Shown in pieces: positions 24,296 to 35,577 of a stretch of DNA of 64,000 nt. Within the stretch, counting starts at the first letter, position 1. Each line of letters begins with the position of its first letter. The notes under the pieces are model-generated. The model saw only the letters and a list, made by a program, of their open reading frames with translations. It ran no database searches and was not told the DNA's origin. A program made the position numbers and the translations under genes. Origin of the DNA: Podaxis mareebaensis (taxonomy: Eukaryota > Basidiomycota > Agaricomycetes > Agaricales > Agaricaceae); the NCBI GenBank assembly GCA_018524725.1, contig JAEUWP010000449.1:1-64000 (forward strand), in the 5' to 3' direction.

Positions 24296-25226
24296 TCAAA
24301 ACTTCCCCTTGATCCTCGAGACTCTTTTCTGGCGTGAAGTCAATACCATTTGCGCAGCCCGAGTTTGACAGAATCTAGTCCCTCGATCGACCAACTCCTC
24401 CTGCAACAAAAACGCCTGTCCACCCCCTCCCCCAAAATTCTCAAGAAGCCTACCGATGATCCTCCATGCCTCTTGACTCGTTTTCTCGCCCATACGATCG
24501 ACAATAGACCCTCTGTCAATGAACGGCTTCCATAATCCATTCTTGAGCTCAAATTCGATTCGTTTGCCATCGCGGGCTTTACAGTTGTCCCATAGAGTGG
24601 ATACGAGAGAAACTCTGTTCATTGCAGCTTCGCCGCATAGTTCTTCGAAGATTCTAAGACATCGGAGGGATGAGCCTTCCAAGTGGTCGTCTGTTATACC
24701 TTGGAGGTATATGACACCGCTGAGCTTGACGTTGTTCTCGTACCTAGAGAGGACCCATTGGCTGTGTATGACGGCCTCATGTGGAAGGTGCAGGTGATGT
24801 GACGTACGTTTTCTTTAACCACCTCGTGATGGCGCAGAGAGTTTCGACTTGAGACCGGCGAGGGTCGTCGAAAGTGGGTGTGTCGAGGAGGACGAGCCTA
24901 TCGCCGAATTTAGGGTGTCCGGTAATGCGAGAGGCTCTGATTCGAGTTGTTGAAGGTACAGGACCCCGTTTAGGTTTTCTTGCACTTGGTCGACCAGTCA
25001 GGAGGTCGATGAACTAGAAAGGGGAGGAGGTGCCACTGTTGGATACGCTTTATTTGATTAAGCGAGCGCACTCACAGTGCTCTTTCCGGAGCCAGATACC
25101 CCAAAGAACCTGAAAGCAAGGCACAGCATCAACGTCTAGTAAGAAGCGCTGATAGTGAATGGTGTCGTACGCAATGATAATATCGTCCTCTTGGACTTGG
25201 TAAAACGGCTTCTTTGTCTTTTCCAT
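24296..25226 (-). CDS. AIG1-like P-loop GTPase, copy 2, altered G3 motif
   Basis: Four exons, 25171-25226, 25076-25109, 24808-25013 and 24296-24743, join in phase to 744 nt (247 aa). The G1 loop is GVSGSGKST at about residues 22-30. The position of G3 reads DTPTFDD instead of DTPGFDD, so the conserved Gly of DxxG is Thr. IYLQGITDDHLEGSSLR matches copy 1 IYLHRITDNRMQGSSHK, and VSLVSTLWDN matches its TMW strand. The exon pattern is the same as copy 1 for the first three introns, showing common descent. It is shorter, lacking most of the C-terminal coiled coil. It is probably nucleotide-binding; hydrolysis may be altered. Confidence 0.85.
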
Positions 25227-25992
25227 GATAAGTTGTTGGAAGACTCGTTTCTCAGTGGAGAGGACAGTTCTGGGATGTGGTGGTAGAGTAGACAGCTATA
25301 GGACGAGACGTCCCCACTGTCGCCCTCCTGTGTTGTGGAGGGATAGTTTGTGCACGCAAGGTGCCGGGGGTCGTTACGCAACAGTAGTTGCCTTGAGGGT
25401 TACTGGTATTCTTTATTTTGCCACCGCAGAGCTTCCATTTGATCGGTAGAAGCTCTCGAAGGGGTGGTAGTGGGGACAGTTGGGGGATTAATATCGGCAT
25501 ATGCTGCGCTGTGGAGGAACAACTGGTCAGCATGAGGCGCCACAACCTCGTAATGAATGCCTCTGGGATCGTTCCGCGCTCTTGGTCTCGGCCATCGCAA
25601 AGTACTGTGGGGTTTCTTCCACGTGTACCTGTGGGTCCGGGCTTGGATTCCGTTCGTTCCAGATCCGAGGTCGTGTTTGGCGCCTGCTTTGGACGTGGCT
25701 GTTGGTTAATAAAGAGGGGGATGCACAAAGGGGACAAAAGACGTCCCTTGTAAAGGGGAATAGCTGGTTGGTGTACCCCAAAAGCAGGTCATATGCACGC
25801 ACCAACGATGTTGTCCCTTGAGTCGATGGCGTGTGCCAAGTGTCGACAAAGCGTTGCACGTAGACAATGACTGGCATACACTTCTAATACACAACAGACA
25901 AAGAAAAACCACGATTATAAGGTAAGCTATTCCATTCGGGCACATCAAAAACTCATCGTCGCCTCGCCTCCTTCTTACACGATACCTTTGCA
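25227..25992. other. Spacer between GTPase copy 2 and the hydrophilic gene
   Basis: Open frames occur on both strands (up to about 160 codons) but overlap each other and show no family resemblance. It may contain the promoter and leader of the GTPase gene. Confidence 0.4.
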
Positions 25993-26640
25993 TCATATCT
26001 CTACCACATCACTCGCTTCATTCGCCTTGCGATCGACGGGCAGGCCAAACTGGATACCAAGTTCATACCTAGACAACCCACCTTCAATCGCATCCTCGAT
26101 CTCCTCCTCACTCCCAGCCAACCCATCACTATAAATTGGGCCCAACGAAACCAAACCTGATTCCTTTCTGATCTTTTGTCCCAACCCACTACCCGTCATC
26201 CCAACCCGTTCGACGTGTTTCACCTCCAATAACCCTCCATCCCCATCCAATTCGGGGGTTTGAAATCTGCCTGCCCGAGAGGGGTCAACGTTTCCCCTCT
26301 GTGCGCGAGCCGAATAGATGTTTGTAGATGATCCGTAACCACCTGATGAAGTCGCTAGGTGTCGATGTATGCGGACGTCAGGGTGAGCGCGGGGCAGGGG
26401 AAGCTGTGTGATGGGCGATTTGTTGCGGAGAAGGGAGGGTGAGTGGGGACATACTATCGCCTTCATCTGGATAGTTCTGAACATCCGTGTCATCTGCTAC
26501 GGGTTTGTCTTTTTGCTGGATCGGAACTTGATCAACTGCGGCTGGGCGGTGTGTCGAGCAAGGGCGAGGCGTGCAGTATAGAAGAACGTACGTTGGTTTG
26601 CTGGACCGCCTTTGTGTGCAGAAGGTTGTTCGCTGCTCAT
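25993..26640 (-). CDS. Small hydrophilic protein, partner-like gene of the GTPase module
   Basis: Three exons, 26592-26640, 26455-26541 and 25993-26342, join in phase to 486 nt (161 aa). The protein starts MSSEQPSAHKGGPANQPAVD, is acidic and Gln/Asp-rich, and then has a conserved stretch GYGSSTNIYSARAQRGNVD, followed by SGLVSLGPIYSDGLAGSEEE and ELGIQFGLPVD. No domain was recognised. A broken copy with the same conserved blocks lies at 23654-24016, and each copy is followed downstream on the same strand by a GTPase gene. This supports the idea that the two genes form a unit. Function unknown. Confidence 0.7.
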
Positions 26641-26822
26641 GGTGGTTATGTTGTATGTTGCAGAAAGTGTCGATTCGGATAAATATATGTAAATTACCCC
26701 AGAAAATGACGTCACGAGATGAATTGACTGGATCAATAACCACTGCTACTCCCGCCGTACCCAAACGCCTGATCACTCGCTGTCCCATCTACCCCACACT
26801 GAGTCTCGTCTTCGTCACAATC

Positions 26823-27228
26823 TCAATACAAGTACCCACGTTTTAGAGACTTTCCAATCCCTTGACTCCCTACTTCATCCCCTTCGCCTGGATTATTCAC
26901 AAACTTATTCGCCACGTCTTTAACCTTTTCCCTAATGGATGTGGACCCAGGACCAGACGGATTTGAACCTACACAGACACACACCAGCCTCAACGCAGGA
27001 AAAACAGGGATCTAAGAAAGCAATACCCTGTCCATCCTCGGAAGATGACGCCCCACGTGCAACTTTGTCGTAGTTGTCCTCATCTGGACCTGGACCTTTA
27101 CCTCCACCTGATCCGGCCGTGGATGCACTACGACTTCCACCCCAATTACCTTCTTCACCGTTGCTAAAATCTGGCACAGAGCCAGGATCGAATCCGTCAA
27201 ACTCGTCAGGGTCGCCGCTAAAGTTCAT
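26823..27228 (-). CDS. Small acidic, Gly/Ser-rich hypothetical protein
   Basis: Two exons, 27027-27228 and 26823-26968, join in phase to 348 nt (115 aa). It starts MNFSGDPDEFDGFDPGSVPD, has a Gly/Ser-rich middle, and ends with a short helix REKVKDVANKFVNN and SLKRGYLY. No domain was recognised. It lies 183 nt upstream of the 161-aa gene on the same strand; composition (low complexity, acidic start) is similar but no sequence homology is evident. Confidence 0.6.
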
Positions 27229-27349
27229 GGGCAATGGGGTGATACGATTTTGTATTCAAGCACGGGCAGTACATATATAATACACGATTTGGATCCAATG
27301 ACATCAATTTGTTTAACAAGTTGCCACCTCGTTTCCCAAACCAAGCCTC

Positions 27350-29116
27350 CTAACCCTCACGCACGACCTCTCTAAGAGCCTCCTCGAAAATCTTACACCC
27401 TTTTTTCATATCCTCTTCACTTACGTTCAAAGGTGGAATAAACCTGATCGTTTCGTACACGCTCGTCGTCAGAATTAACATCCCCTTTTCGATACACTTT
27501 TTCGTCACTCTGCTCGCTATATGTTCCGGTGCGCCTGAAACGACTCCGATGTCGCGTGCTCGGGCGGACGGTGCGGGGCCGGTCGGCGATGCAAATTCCA
27601 TGCCGACCATGAGTCCGCGTCCGCGCACGTCGAGGATGTAGGGTTTCAGTGAACGGTCTTTTTGCAAAGATTTGAGGAAGGAGACGAGTTGCTTTGAGCT
27701 ACGGGGGTCGTTCGCGTTTAATTAGCTCACATATAAGTGGTGGAGATACATACCGGAGTGCAACGTTGTCGAGTATCTTGTCCTCCTTGAATACTTCCAG
27801 GACTTTGGCCGCCGCGGCACAAGACACCGCATTCCCAGCATACGTTCCTCCCTAATTAACATACATATTATCACCGCATACTCCCCTCTACATTAGAACC
27901 ACTCACCATAGACCCGGGCTTAAGCTTATCAGTCAACTCCCTCCGACTCACAACACCGCTAATCGGGAACCCATTCCCAAGTCCCTACCCAAAAAACGAT
28001 CAGCACTGCAAAGGATCCACGACCACACGGGGAAACATACCTTGGCCATAATCATAATATCCGGTCTCACCCCGCTCTCCTCAATAGCAAACATCCTCCC
28101 AGTCCTCCCAAACCCAGCCTGAACCTCATCCACAATCAACAAAATCCCATGCCGATCACACACCTCTCTCAATCCCTCCAGGAACTCCTTCGGCGCAGGT
28201 ACGTACCCTCCTTCGCCCAATACAGGTTCGACCAATATCGCAGCAGTATCCTTAGGTGCGGATTGTTGTGCCAGTAGCAGATCTAGTTGATACAGAGATT
28301 GGTCGGTTAGGATTTGAGTCGGTGTGGATGGCGGAAGATTGAATTGGTGCCAATACGGGAATGGGATTGAATGGACTCCTGGCTGGATAAATACACGCAT
28401 CAACCCGCTGTTAACGTACGAGCGTTTAGCGAACTCACCATAAGAGGCAAAGTATGTTCCGAATAAATCGTCTTGCTCTTCGTGACAGCCATAGCGCCGT
28501 ACGTCCTCCCGTGATACGCGCCTTGCATACATATGATGTTTTGCCTCCCCGTGATGTACCTAGCCATCTTCATCGCAGCCTCAACTGCCTCAGAACCCGA
28601 GTTCCAGAAGAAGAATGAATCCAAGGATGGGTCAGGCATTACGGGCAGGAGGCGCTCGATGAGACGAAGGTACGGCTCATGCAGAGCTATACTGCACTAT
28701 CTCACAGTCAACACCAAATGAATGTTAATAGGATAGGAGCACACACCTGAGAGTGAACGAGCTGCATGCACTGCTCAGCTGCAGCCCGACTAACTCTCTC
28801 ATTCCCGTGCCCTACAACCACACCTCAACGAAGGGTCTCAAGAAATCCAACGACACATACCAAGATTCGTAACCCCAATACCACAGGTGAAATCCAACAT
28901 CCTGCGTCCATCGTCATACCGTACATAACTCCCCTCGCCCCTAAGCATGATCCCCTGCGTAATCCTGCTCACTCCCTTTGTAACATGCCGCTCACCAAGC
29001 TCACGAAGAGCCGTATAATCCGTCTGAGACTCTGCGCCCTTGCTCATCCATCGTGAGTGATGAGGAAGGCGTTTGGGTAGGCGGGGGATGTTCCGAAGTG
29101 CGACTCGCGACAGCAT
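27350..29116 (-). CDS. Class-III PLP aminotransferase (4-aminobutyrate aminotransferase-like), probably mitochondrial
   Basis: Predicted omega-aminotransferase using pyridoxal phosphate; likely to move an amino group from 4-aminobutyrate or a related amine. Seven exons, 28861-29116, 28747-28811, 28439-28696, 28041-28382, 27907-27984, 27754-27851 and 27350-27698, sum to 1,446 nt (481 aa) in phase. The N-terminus [20 protein letters not shown] is basic and resembles a mitochondrial presequence. Landmarks: [67 protein letters not shown], and IMAKGLGNGFP with the PLP lysine. The active site runs across the intron after [16 protein letters not shown] and [11 protein letters not shown] follow. Substrate cannot be fixed from sequence; GABA-T is the nearest type. 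Confidence 0.9.
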
Positions 29117-29562
29117 CTGTGATGGTGGGGTATGTATGACTCAGAACGGTGGAGAATCGGACATAAAATAGGGTCCAATCGACGTCCCACGGCCATCACT
29201 GGTCTCACTGATCCACCCGAGAGGATAATCATAACGAATCGTCAGTAGGATTGTGGTAATGTGCGGATGTATCTACTGTATCAACCGGTCATTGAACGAC
29301 AACACATTCGAGAGATCACGGGCATTACTACGAACAGAATTGAAAGAAGAGAGAAAAGATCCATGAAAAAGGTCGGTCACACGAGGTGCATTAGGCGACC
29401 TCGTTCGACCTCTGGTGGGGTAGAAACTAGAAATCAGAGCGGCGTAGATGAGGGTCATGGAATTGTAGTCTGTGGACTGTGAACCGTGCAAAGTATGCAT
29501 GTGTATGAGTGTAGTCATCAAGCAAAGCGAGAGAGAAAGAGTTGAAAAAAGAGGCTGGATAT
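29117..29562. other. Intergenic, no supported gene
   Basis: 446 nt between the aminotransferase start and the samB/MUB1 stop, both genes being on the minus strand. No gene recognised; it must hold the aminotransferase promoter. Confidence 0.5.
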
Positions 29563-32500
29563 TCATCCAAGCACCATATCACGCGACGCAGACGCGCCCG
29601 ATTGTCCCCGAACACTAGCACCAGTAATCGTCTCTGCCCTTCTCCGTCCCTCAATAGGACTTGATGGCGGAGGAGGCCTAACACCCGCACCCTCACCCCC
29701 GGCTACATTTACGTTCACCCGCCGCGACGAGCGAGGAACCTGCGTAGCCGTATCCGCACCATCCTCCCTCCTCTCTCTCTCTCTCTCCCTCTCCCTCTCT
29801 CTCTCCCTCTCCCTCCGCTCCCGTCTCTCCCTCCTCCCACCCGAATCCTCCTCATCTCCATCCTGGTGCTCCCGCTCCGTGCCATGCGCGTGGCCATTAT
29901 GATTATTACTCGACCCAGCATTATCATCATCCACATCCTTTGCGCTGCACCAGAACCTATGTCCTTCACTCCACGCCGTACTCTGACATTCCTTTCCACA
30001 ATATTTGGCCTTCCTACACCGCCTACATTTCGCAAATTCACGTGGGTATGCTTCCCATCGTCCACACAACACTAAGAAATCGCAAGGACGCATACAACCA
30101 TCAGTAATGCACATGCAAAAAGGACCAATAAGAACACTCACTATTCGCACACTGCCGAATCCCACCCCGATTATCGTCCTTCCTACACGCATTCCTCATC
30201 ACCACCCCCGCCCAATACTGAATCTCAGGCGGCAACCTCGGAACTGTACCTCCATTCGCGGCGAGCTCACTCGAACTCGGTTTAAACGTAAACCTCTCCA
30301 CAAGGCTAAATACATTCGTCTGTCTCGGTTGTCCACTCCCTCCATTCCCAACCGTACTCCCCCCAACAAGATTCGAACTCGACGCAGACGAAGAGCTGGC
30401 ACCTGAAGACATGGCTCTTTCCTTCCCACTTCTCGCACCTGCGGGTGGAAGTGCACTAGACGCCATAACAGAACTCCCATTAAACGTCTTGAAGTAACTC
30501 CCATCCTTCTGCATCGGAGGTGGGATCATGGGTGCCTTGCCCTTTCCACTCCCGCCCGTATTAAACCCGTTTGCTTGCTGTTGCTGTTGCTGATACGCCA
30601 ACGTCGCGGGGTGGAAGGACTGGCGCGGTTTATAAAACGCCTGTCGGACATGGGGGTATTTACTCAAGTACGCCAAAAGTTGGAGCCCTAGCAGCACATC
30701 CTCGTCGCGGTACGGTCCTGGGTATGTTGGCGTGGCAGTAGCCGTCCCGGGTGTGGTCGTCGTGCTACTGTTACTCGCTGTGCTTGAGATCGTGTTCGTC
30801 GCGGTTACCGGCCCGGGACTCGGGACCCGTTGCGTAGTCGCAGTCGTATAGTTGTTGAAATTCGTATTGACGGAGGTTGTTGCGGGAGTGGTGGAACTGC
30901 TTCCAGCGCCCGCACCCACATTGGTCCCTACACCGGGACTACCGTTCTGTCCAGGAGAAGTACTAGACGGGATAACCCCAATCCCAGATCCCGAATTCGT
31001 CCTCTGTCCAAGACCAAGTGCACCACCTGTCGAGGGCCCTGGAGCAGAAACCAAGGGCTCCGTAAACGGTTCCGGTGCTGTCCCCGACCTTCCTCGCATC
31101 CCTACACCCATCCGGGATGGAGTTGGACTAGGCGACTCACTAGGCAACCCGACGACCGCCGCACGGGGCGTAACATCCGGCGCCTGATGCGGTAATGTGT
31201 GTGCATGTGCATGTGTATGCGTATGCGTATGTCCATGTCGTCCAACACCTCCCATACCAACACCGAATCGAGGCGTACCCTCAATAGCACCCGGTGCACC
31301 GGGCGGCGCGCCCATAGCGAAATCCTCTGTCGCTTGTTGGTCCAAACTCACAATCCCATCTTCCACACCTACGTTCACACCTACACCCACGCCCACGCCG
31401 ACCCCTAATTCGCCAAGATCTTCATTGATAATGATATGATGTGCGCCTTCGATGCCGGGTAACGTCTGCGCCGCCGGTGCGTTTTCGGACACGATGCCAA
31501 CAGCACGGCGGCTAAGTGACAGCCGCGTGCGGTGTGGAGGTGGAGCGGTGGGCTGGCGCTCAGGGGAGGGTGACGCGGAGACCGATGTGGATGCGGATGT
31601 AGGTGTCATCCCAGTGTTCATGGTCATGGAATTATTGGATATGGAGGATTGAGTTGACTGGGTGGTATCTTCCATATCGACATCTTCAGTCTCGCCCTCT
31701 GCATCGCCATCGTCTTCAGTTTCGGTATCGGGTCGTGACGTGTCGGTTGATGGTGAGGGTGAAGGTGATGTTGCGGAACGAGAACGGCCATTGACGATTG
31801 TCGAGTTGCTGAGATTGCTGGAACGTTGTGGCTGAAGTGTGATCGCGGTAGTTGTTACAGTATTGTTGGTGTGTGGGCGGGGGGGATTGGTGGCAAGGGT
31901 TGTATCCCATACAGGACGGGCGATGACGGTTCCGCTGCGCTCTCGGTTGGGAATGACGACAACGCCGGTAGGTGTCCCAGTTCCCAAAGGCGTAGCAGCG
32001 GTCGAGTTGTTGGTCGAAAGGTCAGTGTCGCTGTTGGAGGCGGAGGTTGACGTGGATGGTCGGGGGGTTGGGAATGATGTACTGGGAGCAGTCGACGATC
32101 CAGCAGAGGTAATAAGACTCCTTTCTGGGCGTGGCGAAACGTCCATTGGTTCGTCCTAAATGAAAAAAGTTCGATTGGTCAATCACACTTATCCCACGAT
32201 GAGACTATACCCTTACTTCTTCGGCTACGCTCTGTTCCCTGTTAGTCCGCTGAGAACTACTCGGTGTGGTCTGAATATCATGTAGTCGTGTAGTCTGCTG
32301 ATGCTGCTGCTGCAGTACCTGATGTGGTCGTGGTAGCGTTTGTGACTGAGTCTGTGCAGGGGGTCGCTGAGTCGGCAGTTGTTGGATCGTCTGTTGAGCC
32401 TGCATCAATTGCATCTGCTCCATCTGAGTCCTCTGCAAGGCTCTCGTAAGGGCCAACGCCTCCTCTCTCTGTCGATTCTCAATCGCAGCCTGGCGCCTTG

Positions 32501-33101
32501 CATGTCTCTGCTCCCTCGTCTCCCTCGGTATACCAGTGGCACTCGAACTGGGACCAACGGCAAAGCCCTTACTCGCCAACCACGCCTCCAAAATACACCC
32601 AACAACGTCCAGTGTACCGGCCTGGACAACCCTCCTCCGAATCTGCTCACTCCCCCGCACACCGATGTTTACGACACACTGGAAGGCGAGAGAGAATCGG
32701 TATGCGGCGTGTTTATCGAACACTGGGGGGTTGAGCGTCGGTTGGGGTTTGGGCGGACGCGAGTTGGGTGGGAGAAGGCCGTAAATGACCGTTGGGTTTT
32801 CAGGAGGTGGTGGGGAGAAGCAAAAGTCCTGTAGGATTTTGACGAGGCGCTCAAGGCCACCGTCCATCGTCATGATTTCACGGATCCGGGGGGAGGTCGA
32901 GGTAAGGTATGTTAGGTGTGTAAGCGAGTTGAACAGGGGTAGAGGGGCCGTTGTGTCCAAGGCTTTTGCAATCATTTATCAGACAACGATCAGGAAGAGG
33001 GTGTATGGTTTATTTTACTCACCACGACGGTCGTAGAGCTGCGAGGTGATGCAGACGCACGCCTTGTTCTGGGCTGGAAAGGCAAAGTTGGACTCTCGCA
33101 T
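29563..33101 (-). CDS. samB: MYND zinc-finger protein of the samB/MUB1 family
   Basis: Adaptor related to yeast Mub1, which acts with the Ubr2 ubiquitin ligase, and to Aspergillus SamB, which affects hyphal morphology. Exons 33023-33101, 32217-32962, 30142-32155 and 29563-30071 give 3,348 nt (1,115 aa) in phase. The start MRESNFAFPAQNKACVCITS, joined to the second exon at LYDRR|ALDTTAPLPL, is the family signature. An armadillo-like region follows to about residue 150. The MYND finger lies at about 940-985: QCANMLCGRWEA, then CRRCRKAKYCGKEC and HRFWC. Most of exon 3 is an extra disordered Ser/Thr/Pro-rich insert with repeats: (GV)n, a His-Thr/His-Ala run near 31,200, and Gln runs. After MYND comes an Arg-Glu alternating tract coded by the CT repeat at 29765-29830. 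Much longer than yeast Mub1. Confidence 0.9.
29765..29830. repeat. CT/CCCTCT simple repeat coding an Arg-Glu tract
   Basis: TCTC and CCTCTC units within the last samB exon. On the coding (minus) strand they read as alternating Arg and Glu codons, about 20 residues, just after the MYND finger. Confidence 0.9.
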
Positions 33102-33623
33102 CGTGATGGAGTGGTCCGATAAGTTGTTGTTGTGACGTGTGTCGTATCGTGCAGGGCTGGATGAGTGTTGTTGGATGTCGGTGTAGACGATGAGGAGGGA
33201 GTGGTCGTCGCTGTGTGCAACGACGAAGAACAACAAACTCCCTCCGCCTCATTTTGTTTGGCTCTGCTTGGACATGTGCCTGACTCAGCACAATGTCCTC
33301 ATTTTGGAAGTCGTGGATCATCGTCTGCTCTGCTCGCGTGCTGGGCTTACTCACCGTTTGGCCTTCTGTCCCCCAGCCTTGGATAAGGTGGAGTGTACAT
33401 TTATCAAGAACGGCAGAGAGTCTCTCACAGGAATATATAACTTCAATGTGAGGTGTATGCATGCAGCGTGTACTCGGGTAAGGAAATACTCAGATCCGCG
33501 GGTTGCTAATTATACGGCACGATTCTAGTTGAGTACCTGCTCGTGGGAGAGGGTCATAATATATGGTACATAGAGTAGGCGTATTACACAACTATATACA
33601 CAAAGCTTTTAAAACGACAGGTC
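33102..33623. other. Intergenic between samB and F-box gene
   Basis: Upstream of samB. Overlapping frames on both strands have no family resemblance. It probably holds the samB promoter and leader. Confidence 0.5.
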
Positions 33624-35019
33624 TCAGTCATCAAGATGAAGTTGAGCCAAGTGAGATTGGAAAGACGTCATACCATCATTCCCAAATGACGCTGGCGACG
33701 ACGCATATTCCCATTCAAAATAAACCTGGTCGTCCAGGCATTCCATATCCACAACTTCCAAGACTATCTCGCGTGGCCGAATGAAGACTTCTTTCTCCAT
33801 CGCCGAGACGGCGTCGCGAACACATTGCGCAGGGTGTTCAGCCATAGCGTCGAGGTCTAACACGTCATGTCTGATGGGATAGAGATCGAAATGCTCGAGG
33901 CAACGGGTGGCGGGAGCGTAAAGAACATGTTGGAGTAGCTCATCAATGTTGCGACCGTAGTCAAAGTGAAGGATTTCTAGGTCGCTGAGGGTGCATTGAG
34001 AGCGTCGTAAAAAAGCTTCGATAGGTCCCCCCACAGCCTCGTCTAGGTGAGGAGGAGTGAAGCCACACTCGTTGTTGAGATGGAGGGTTTGCAGAGCAGG
34101 GAGAGATATGTGGTCAAAGAGGGGTGTGGAGTCGCTGACCAGGTTAAGGATTAAGGTGTCGAGGCGGTCGTGGATGATCGGGGTTGATGGAGGAAGTGAC
34201 ATAGAGCTGGTGTAGTAGATGTCGAGCGAGGACAATTCAGGGCAAGCCTGGAGGATGAAAACCACATCTTCGTCAGATAACGTGCTCATAGTCTTGATAT
34301 GTCGTAGTTGGGCCCATGGCGCATGAGCAGGAAGGCCACCCTTGAACGTGCGATACCAGTCGACGCAACGAAGCAGTGGACTCCGATGCAACTTCTCCCA
34401 AAACGTACCCAAAACCTCCCTATTCCAGTACCTCGCACAAACCGATGCCGATTCCAGTATGGGACAAGCGTCCCATCCCAACGAGTCCAGGATTGACGAA
34501 TCACGAAGTTCAATCACAAAGTCAATACTCTTCCAAGACTTTGACCTCTCAACAAACATCTTCATAATGGCCTCGGTTCCTTCTGAACAACCTCTATTGC
34601 CGCTGTCCACCCAATCACGTAAAACCAAGTTCAGGGGACACGACCCCGCTCGGTCCAGCCACATTTGTACGAGGTCGACATGGTATGGTGCCGGGTACTC
34701 CACAAAAATTGAGGACCAGAGGGTTGGCATTTCGAGCACCACGCTTCGCCAATATGAACATATTTGCCCGAGAATCATAGGGCTGTCGCCCGTGGGAGCA
34801 CTTGTAACAGTGCCATCTTCCCAGATGAGAGAGTCCGAAGGGGAAGCAATGTAAGCTTTGAAGATTTCGCCTAGGATCTCAGGAGGTAGGTTGGTTTCCA
34901 GGGGTCGGTGGGCGGAATTTGCTGTGGATGAATCGATAAACACGAATGTTGAGAAATCAAAGAATTGACTCACTTGAAATTGTCCCAGGGCATGTATCAA
35001 GGCGAATTGCGGCCTGCAT
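33624..35019 (-). CDS. F-box-like protein with leucine-rich-type C-terminus
   Basis: Predicted substrate adaptor of an SCF-type ubiquitin ligase. Two exons, 34974-35019 and 33624-34921, join in phase to 447 aa, starting at MQAAIRLDTCPGTIST. An F-box-like motif lies at about residues 24-75: NLPPEILGEIFKAYI, then QICSYWRSVVLEMPTLWSSI. The rest has irregular leucine-rich segments such as LPALQTLHLNN and LSDLEILHFDYG, as usual in the large agaricomycete F-box families. The second exon could also be read from an in-frame upstream Met inside the intron; I prefer the spliced start because the phase fits and the intron has a GTGAGT donor and CACAG acceptor. Confidence 0.85.
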
Positions 35020-35577
35020 AGTTCTCTATACGGATACTTTGTCTAAATGCGTTTAATACCATCAGAAGGGGATGTCGAGAAAAAAAAAACTTGAGCATAC
35101 AGTCGAAGTTTTGGGACGCGGTCAACGCGTTGGGAGAATTAGATGTGTGGATATCTGATGTCCACTTTGCGCTAATATATACAGCTAGACAGAAAACAAG
35201 CCTCATATCGAACACAAAGGGGTTCTTGTTTTTAGAAACGGCGTACTGAAGAGACGGCAAAAGGAGTCAAAGGAATACCCAAAAACAGAACATGGAGTGG
35301 TTAGCCTCAAAAGCCTTCTCGGCTTGATCCGTCGGCTCCAAATTGGGCTCCACCACGTGCATAGTGCGTGATGGATCAACCCGCCAAGCGTCCGGATGTC
35401 AACGAGCGCACCCGAGTGGACTACTTATGCGAGAGTGCGCAATTTTTATGCAATGTGTCGAGCGTTCTTCTACCCCCTTGTATATAGTAAATTCTATTTC
35501 TATAGTCGTATGAATCGGGATACTCCCTCACACCGTTCGACCCCTTTCGCCGACCCGTGACACGGTGATCGTGTGCC
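35020..35577. other. Divergent promoter region of F-box gene and permease copy 1
   Basis: The two genes face away from each other here. A poly-A run is present near 35,081-35,089, and a TATATAGTAAAT sequence lies near 35,481, about 95 bases before the permease ATG. No gene seen. Confidence 0.5.

Noticed and set aside
30101..32159. Long + strand frames antisense to samB
   Set aside because: They mirror a repeat-rich, GC-skewed coding exon on the other strand, have no family resemblance and are interrupted.
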